A stretch of DNA of 64,000 nt, taken from NCBI RefSeq assembly GCF_000018045.1, contig NC_009792.1:3596001-3660000 (forward strand), read 5' to 3'. Source of the stretch: Citrobacter koseri ATCC BAA-895. Its GTDB lineage: Bacteria; Pseudomonadota; Gammaproteobacteria; Enterobacterales; Enterobacteriaceae. Each line of letters opens with the position of its first letter. The first letter of the stretch is position 1. The position numbers and the translations under genes were made by a program. Below are positions 59,561-64,000 of the stretch, piece by piece. Below the pieces are notes generated by a model that was not told the origin of the DNA, searched no databases, and worked only from the letters and a program-made list of their open reading frames with translations.

Positions 59561-60631
59561 TTATGCTACACGCGCCACCAGTTGGCCGTTCAGGTCCTGA
59601 TGAATTTCACGCAGCAGCGCATCCGTGGCTTCCCAACTGATACACGCATCCGTAACAGACACGCCGTATTTCATTTCACTGCGCAGTTGCTCGGAGGACT
59701 GGTTGCCTTCGTGAATATTACTTTCAATCATCAAGCCAATAATGGAACGGTTGCCGTCTTTGATCTGCGCGACCACAGACTCTGCCACGGCAGGCTGGCG
59801 ACGGTAATCTTTATTCGAATTACCATGGCTGCAATCTACCATCAGAGACGGGCGGAGTCCTGCCTGTTCCATCTCTTTTTCACACTGCGCGACATCTGCC
59901 GGGCTGTAGTTTGGCGCTTTCCCACCGCGCAGAATGACATGGCCATCCGGGTTGCCCTGAGTTTGCAGCAGAGCGACCTGCCCCGCCTGGTTGATACCGA
60001 CAAAACGGTGTGACTGAGCAGCGGCACGCATGGCGTTAATCGCCGTCGCCAGGCTGCCATCTGTCCCGTTTTTAAAGCCAACGGGCATGGAAAGGCCAGA
60101 GGCCATTTCACGGTGGGTTTGGGATTCGGTCGTACGCGCGCCGATTGCCGACCAGCTAAACAGATCGCCCAGGTATTGCGGGCTGTTTGGATCTAACGCT
60201 TCCGTCGCCAGCGGCAAGCCCATATTCACCAGTTCCACCAGAAGTTGACGCGCAATCTTCAGGCCAGTTTCCACATCAAACGAGCCATCCATATGAGGAT
60301 CGTTAATCAACCCTTTCCAGCCGACAGTGGTACGGGGTTTTTCAAAATAGACGCGCATTACCAGGTAGAGGCTATCGCTGACCTCTGCGGCAAGAGTTTT
60401 AAATCGACGAGCGTATTCCAGAGCGGTTTCAGGATCGTGGATAGAACAAGGGCCGCACACCACCAGCAGGCGCGGATCGCGACCAGCGATGATGTCAGAA
60501 ATCGTTTTACGTGACTGGGCGATTTGCGCCTCTTGCGACAAACTCAGCGGGAACGCCGCTTTGAGTTGCTCCGGGGTCATCAGAACCTGTTCGTCGGTAA
60601 TGTGTACGTTGTTCAGCGCGTCTTTTTGCAT
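59561..60631 (-). CDS. aroF: Tyrosine-sensitive DAHP synthase AroF
   Basis: AroF condenses phosphoenolpyruvate and erythrose-4-phosphate at the entry of the shikimate pathway and is inhibited by tyrosine. The 356 residues match the class I DAHP synthases: VVCGPCSIHD near 58-67, the KPRTTVGWKG segment and MVDCSHGNSNK. It is the first gene of aroF-tyrA, with TyrR boxes upstream. Confidence 0.97.
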   Translation of the reverse strand: MQKDALNNVHITDEQVLMTPEQLKAAFPLSLSQEAQIAQSRKTISDIIAGRDPRLLVVCGPCSIHDPETALEYARRFKTLAAEVSDSLYLVMRVYFEKPRTTVGWKGLINDPHMDGSFDVETGLKIARQLLVELVNMGLPLATEALDPNSPQYLGDLFSWSAIGARTTESQTHREMASGLSMPVGFKNGTDGSLATAINAMRAAAQSHRFVGINQAGQVALLQTQGNPDGHVILRGGKAPNYSPADVAQCEKEMEQAGLRPSLMVDCSHGNSNKDYRRQPAVAESVVAQIKDGNRSIIGLMIESNIHEGNQSSEQLRSEMKYGVSVTDACISWEATDALLREIHQDLNGQLVARVA

Positions 60632-60724
60632 GATGGCGATCCTGTTTAGCTCGTTTGCGATAAATGATCCTCACAGAGGATGGCGTAACGATAACATAAT
60701 CGGTAAAGATTTCAATCCACATTC

Positions 60725-60795
60725 CGTAAATTTTACTTTACATAAACCATTTATCTCGCAATTAACGCCATTCAAATCGTACATAAAAATTTACA
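60725..60795 (-). promoter_or_regulatory. TyrR boxes upstream of aroF
   Basis: Two matches to TGTAAA-N6-TTTACA lie at 60725-60742 (TGTAAAGTAAAATTTACG on the minus strand) and 60778-60795 (TGTAAATTTTTATGTACG). Each differs from consensus by one to three bases. E. coli aroF is repressed by TyrR with tyrosine through such boxes. Confidence 0.82.
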
Positions 60796-60846
60796 TCATT
60801 ATATTTGCGAATCCACTATGCTTTGAAAAACACAGGAGAACAGGCA

Positions 60847-61221
60847 ATGAAGCGTTTCGCAGGCGCCTTATTTGTTTTATTCATCAGCGGATGTCAGATC
60901 GATCCTTACACGCATGCTCCCACCTGGACCGCGACCGACTGGTATAGCGCCGGTATCGAAGATGCGATTTCAGGCGTTGCCGTCAAAGATAACGAAACAC
61001 TGGCTGACGCCTGGAACGATCCTGACGTGGAGCGAACGCAATATCTTAAGGGCTACGCCGAAGGCCAACGAAAAACCTGCCAGTTAAACTTTGTCCACGC
61101 CAGAGGACTGGCCGGAAAAACATTTCCCGCCAGTTGCGACACGGTTGAAAACGCCAGTCAATTGCATGATGCCTGGCAAAAAGGCGCAGACGAAGGTGTT
61201 CGCTCAATGCGGCTAAATTAA
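60847..61221 (+). CDS. yfiL: Lipoprotein YfiL
   Basis: YfiL is a small lipoprotein of unknown function: signal peptide with lipobox ISGC (Cys about 15) and a mature body of about 108 residues (QIDPYTHAPTW). From the ATG at 60847 it is 124 residues, slightly longer than in E. coli. It lies upstream of yfiRNB on the same strand. Confidence 0.9.
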   Translation: MKRFAGALFVLFISGCQIDPYTHAPTWTATDWYSAGIEDAISGVAVKDNETLADAWNDPDVERTQYLKGYAEGQRKTCQLNFVHARGLAGKTFPASCDTVENASQLHDAWQKGADEGVRSMRLN

Positions 61222-61378
61222 TTAAGACCTTACCAATAAATAAGTATGGGATTTAACTTAAGGAAATACCATTAATCGGCATGGTGTAATGACTGACAGG
61301 CAAAATAATGTTATTTTGCTGCAAACAATCACGGATGTATTTTGATGCTTTTTGACTGACGCTGGTGGGCACCTGTTT

Positions 61379-61897
61379 ATGAGCTTTTCTCACCGACTCA
61401 TACTCCTGCTAACGCTATTACTGGCAGGATTACCACTGTATGCTCAGGGCATCACAGAAGAAGCGAAATCTGTACGCTCAATCGTTTCCGGTATCGTCAG
61501 CTATACACGCTGGCCTGCATTATCTGGCCCTCCACGGCTATGTATTTTCGCCTCGTCTCGTTTTGCCGATGTGCTGAACGACAACAGCGCCAGGTCATTA
61601 CCTTATCTGCCCGTCATCATCCGCACGGAGCAGGAAGCTCTGGCAGCCCGTTGCGATGGCTTTTATTTCGGCAGTGAATCTCCGGCGTATCAGGTAGAAT
61701 TAACGAATAAATATCCGTCTAAGGCATTGTTATTAATTGCCGAACAAAATACTGAATGCATTATTGGCAGCGCATTTTGTCTGATCATAAACAATGATGA
61801 AGTCAGATTTTCCGTAAATCTGGATTCCCTGTCACGCAGTGGCGTAAGAGTGAACCCCGACGTATTGATGCTTGCACGGAATCAAAAGCATGGATAA
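61379..61897 (+). CDS. yfiR: Periplasmic inhibitor YfiR of the diguanylate cyclase DgcN
   Basis: YfiR is a periplasmic protein that holds DgcN (YfiN) inactive until redox or envelope stress, or YfiB, releases it. The ATG at 61379 gives 172 residues with a signal peptide (LILLLTLLLAGLPLYAQ). Cys residues in CIFASS, RCDGFYF, NTECIIGSAFC fit the disulfides known for YfiR. It overlaps dgcN by eight bases. Confidence 0.93.
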   Translation: MSFSHRLILLLTLLLAGLPLYAQGITEEAKSVRSIVSGIVSYTRWPALSGPPRLCIFASSRFADVLNDNSARSLPYLPVIIRTEQEALAARCDGFYFGSESPAYQVELTNKYPSKALLLIAEQNTECIIGSAFCLIINNDEVRFSVNLDSLSRSGVRVNPDVLMLARNQKHG

Positions 61898-63113
61898 GGA
61901 TTTTTTCCCTACAACGCGCCCGACCTTTAAGCGTACATTACGCCGGATCAACATGATCAGCGTACTGGTCACCATGTTGCTGATCTGGCTGCTGCTTTGC
62001 GTCGCCTCTGTCCTGACGCTGAAACAATATGCGCAAAAAAATCTGGATCTGACTGCCGCGACAATGACCCATAGTCTTGAGGCCGCATTGGTGTTTTCCG
62101 ATGGCGTCGCCGCGACAGAAACGCTGGCCGCGCTGGGGCGCCAGGGGCAGTTCTCGGCCGCAGAGGTCCGCGATAAAAACCAGAAGGTAATCGCCTCCTG
62201 GTACTATGACGCACAAGCATCGGACGATAAGCTCAATGGCCTGATCAGCCAGTGGCTTTTCCCGCTGCCGGTGACTCAGCCCGTCTGGCACAATGGCAAA
62301 ATTATCGGCGAGGTCTGCCTGACCGCGCGCGACAGCTTGATTGGTCATTTTATCTGGCTCTCGCTGGCGGTTCTTACCGGGTGTATTTTGCTCGCATCCG
62401 GCATTGCGTTAATGCTCACGCGTTATTTGCATAATGGCGTGGTGGACGCGCTGCAAAACATCACCGATGTGGTACATGATGTACGCACGAACCGTAACTT
62501 TTCACGTCGCGTTTCTGAGGAACGCATTGAAGAGTTCCATCTTTTTGCCCAGGATTTCAACAGCCTGCTGGATGAGATGGAAGAGTGGCAACTGCGGCTA
62601 CAGGCTAAAAACGCCCAACTTTTGCGTACCGCGCTGCACGACCCCCTTACTGGTCTTGCTAATCGTGCCGCCTTTCGTAACAGCATAACTGAGTTGATGA
62701 ATGACAGCTCCGCCCGTAGCTGTTCGGCGCTGCTATTTCTGGACGGCGATAATTTTAAATTCATTAACGATACATGGGGGCATGCCGCAGGAGATCGCGT
62801 TTTGATCGAGGTCGCCCGGCGACTGGCGGAGTTTGGCGGCAATCACCACCAGCCATATCGACTTGGCGGAGATGAATTCGCCATGGTGCTTTACAACGTG
62901 CATTCGGAGTACGAAGTTAAACGCATTTGTTCGGCATTATCGCAAGAATTTAATCGCCCTTTTGATCTGCATAACGGGCATCTGGCGAGTATGACGCTGA
63001 GTATTGGTTTCGCGCTGACGTGGGAACACGCTTCCGCAGAAAAATTACAAGAGTTGGCCGATCGTAATATGTATCAGGCCAAACATCAGCGTTCTGAACG
63101 TTCAATTAAATAA
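61890..63113 (+). CDS. dgcN: Diguanylate cyclase DgcN (YfiN)
   Basis: DgcN makes c-di-GMP and in E. coli also stalls cell division under envelope stress. The ATG at 61890 gives 407 residues: an inner-membrane helix (about 20-45), a periplasmic CHASE8-type sensor, a second helix near 155-180, HAMP, and a GGDEF domain with intact RLGGDEFAMV. The residues before it (GNHHQPY) show no RxxD inhibitory site, matching the degenerate I-site of YfiN. Confidence 0.95.
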   Translation: MDKDFFPTTRPTFKRTLRRINMISVLVTMLLIWLLLCVASVLTLKQYAQKNLDLTAATMTHSLEAALVFSDGVAATETLAALGRQGQFSAAEVRDKNQKVIASWYYDAQASDDKLNGLISQWLFPLPVTQPVWHNGKIIGEVCLTARDSLIGHFIWLSLAVLTGCILLASGIALMLTRYLHNGVVDALQNITDVVHDVRTNRNFSRRVSEERIEEFHLFAQDFNSLLDEMEEWQLRLQAKNAQLLRTALHDPLTGLANRAAFRNSITELMNDSSARSCSALLFLDGDNFKFINDTWGHAAGDRVLIEVARRLAEFGGNHHQPYRLGGDEFAMVLYNVHSEYEVKRICSALSQEFNRPFDLHNGHLASMTLSIGFALTWEHASAEKLQELADRNMYQAKHQRSERSIK

Positions 63114-63126
63114 CAGGAATAGATAT

Positions 63127-63609
63127 ATGCTAAAGCGACTTTTCTCCCCGATCATTCTGATAGCGTTGATTCTGGCGGGTTGCCAGACGCCGCAGAGGAA
63201 ATTTACGCCCGAACAAGTTGCGGCAATGAAATCCTATGGATTTACTGAATCAGCAGGCGACTGGTCTCTGGGGCTGTCTGACAACATTTTATTTGATAAA
63301 AACGACTATAAGTTACGCCCGGAAAGCCAGCAGCAAATCCGTGAGATGGCCTCCAGGCTGGCAGCCACCGGGCTGAAACATGCCCGTATGGATGGCCATA
63401 CTGACAACTACGGCGAAGACAGTTATAACGAGGCATTGTCGCTCAAGCGCGCCAATGTGGTTGCTGACGCCTGGGCCGAAGGCGCCAACATCCCACGAAG
63501 CAATCTGACGACGCAGGGTTTAGGTAAAAAGCACCCGGTCGCCAGCAATCAGAGCGCGAAAGGTCGTGCTGAAAACCGCCGCGTTGCCGTCGTCATCAGC
63601 ACGCCGTAA
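63127..63609 (+). CDS. yfiB: OmpA-like lipoprotein YfiB
   Basis: YfiB is an outer-membrane lipoprotein that binds peptidoglycan and captures YfiR, so activating DgcN. It has lipobox LAGC (Cys about 19) and a C-terminal OmpA domain (DGHTDNYGEDSYNEALSLKR). The 160-residue length equals E. coli. It ends the yfiRNB operon. Confidence 0.95.
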   Translation: MLKRLFSPIILIALILAGCQTPQRKFTPEQVAAMKSYGFTESAGDWSLGLSDNILFDKNDYKLRPESQQQIREMASRLAATGLKHARMDGHTDNYGEDSYNEALSLKRANVVADAWAEGANIPRSNLTTQGLGKKHPVASNQSAKGRAENRRVAVVISTP

Positions 63610-63611
63610 TG

Positions 63612-64000
63612 TTAGTCAACTGGCTGCGCAAGGGCGGCGCGAGACGTGCTGAACCAGCGCAGCCAGTCGATAACGATAAATACCAGCAGACTGCCTCCCA
63701 GCACCGGCATCGCCATCCCCAGGGCGGCAGCCAGCACCAGAACCCCGCACCTTCCCGGCCAACCTAACGTAAGCCAACACTGCATCAGCGTTTGTGCCGG
63801 GTTAACGCCTGACCTGGCCGGTCGGCGAATCCACCACAGACGGTAGCCGATAATAATCATCAGGCAAAGCCCGATGCCGAAGGCGATCAGCAGTAACTGA
63901 TTTGGCAGACCAAACAGTATGCCCATATGGAAATCGACGCCCCAGCGCGTCAGCTTTGCCATAAGCGGAAAGTCAGCAAAATGCGTCCGGTCGATAACAT
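63612..64000 (-). CDS. PepSY-associated transmembrane protein, C-terminal part (runs off the window)
   Basis: The frame continues past the window edge: residues VIDRTHFADFPLMAKLTRWG can be read upstream of the Met at 63962. This and the following DFHMGILFGLPNQLLL and GYRLWWIRRPAR segments are typical of the last helices of PepSY-associated TM proteins. Four hydrophobic segments are visible. Such proteins are often iron- or metal-related membrane proteins or reductases, but no function can be assigned. It converges on yfiB with only two bases between stops. E. coli K-12 has rplS at this place, so this gene is an accessory insertion. Confidence 0.8.
   Translation of the reverse strand, partial: VIDRTHFADFPLMAKLTRWGVDFHMGILFGLPNQLLLIAFGIGLCLMIIIGYRLWWIRRPARSGVNPAQTLMQCWLTLGWPGRCGVLVLAAALGMAMPVLGGSLLVFIVIDWLRWFSTSRAALAQPVD

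Overview
The window is a stretch of enterobacterial chromosome. Gene content, gene order and protein sequences are close to Escherichia coli and Salmonella. A few accessory genes, and the absence of xylE, yjaA and arpA at their E. coli K-12 positions, make Citrobacter or a close relative my best guess. The species cannot be fixed from the sequence alone. Almost every core gene can be matched to an E. coli homologue of the same or nearly the same length. REP/BIME palindromes occur in many intergenic gaps and there is one ERIC element.

Layout. (1) 1-3.6 kb: an accessory type VI secretion island on the minus strand. It holds an effector in which an Hcp tube domain is fused to a Tle1-like DUF2235 lipase, two tandem DUF2931 lipoproteins (probable immunity proteins) and the broken start of a third. 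(2) 4-12 kb: zur, yjbJ, dinF, lexA, dgkA, plsB, ubiA, ubiC. (3) 12-20 kb: the maltose regulon, malM-lamB-malK diverging from malE-malF-malG across a shared MalT/CRP control region, then psiE. (4) 20-27 kb: a hexapeptide acyltransferase, the yjbEFGH exopolysaccharide operon and pgi. (5) 27-34 kb: lysC, a BASS-family transporter, yjbD, rluF, pepE, yjbB. (6) 34-45 kb: metH, iclR, the glyoxylate operon aceBAK, metA, yjaB. (7) 45.4-51 kb: a complete rRNA operon with a tRNA-Glu spacer, on the minus strand. (8) 51-64 kb: clpB, pgeF, rluD, bamD, raiA, pheL-pheA, aroF-tyrA, the yfiLRNB c-di-GMP group, and a truncated PepSY membrane protein at the edge.

Genes that work together: LexA represses itself and dinF; PlsB and DgkA act in phospholipid metabolism; UbiC and UbiA catalyse the first two steps of ubiquinone synthesis; MalEFGK, LamB and MalM form the maltodextrin uptake system; IclR controls aceBAK, and AceK sends carbon into the glyoxylate shunt; MetH, MetA and LysC belong to aspartate-family and methionine synthesis; PheA, TyrA and AroF make aromatic amino acids; YfiR, DgcN and YfiB form a periplasm-controlled diguanylate cyclase switch.

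Most notable observations: the Hcp-lipase fusion with mosaic duplicated immunity genes; a hybrid rRNA locus whose 5S flank (yjaB-metA) matches E. coli rrnE and whose 16S flank (clpB) matches rrnG, implying a large inversion between rrn operons; and a lysC leader that appears to lack the lysine riboswitch found in E. coli.
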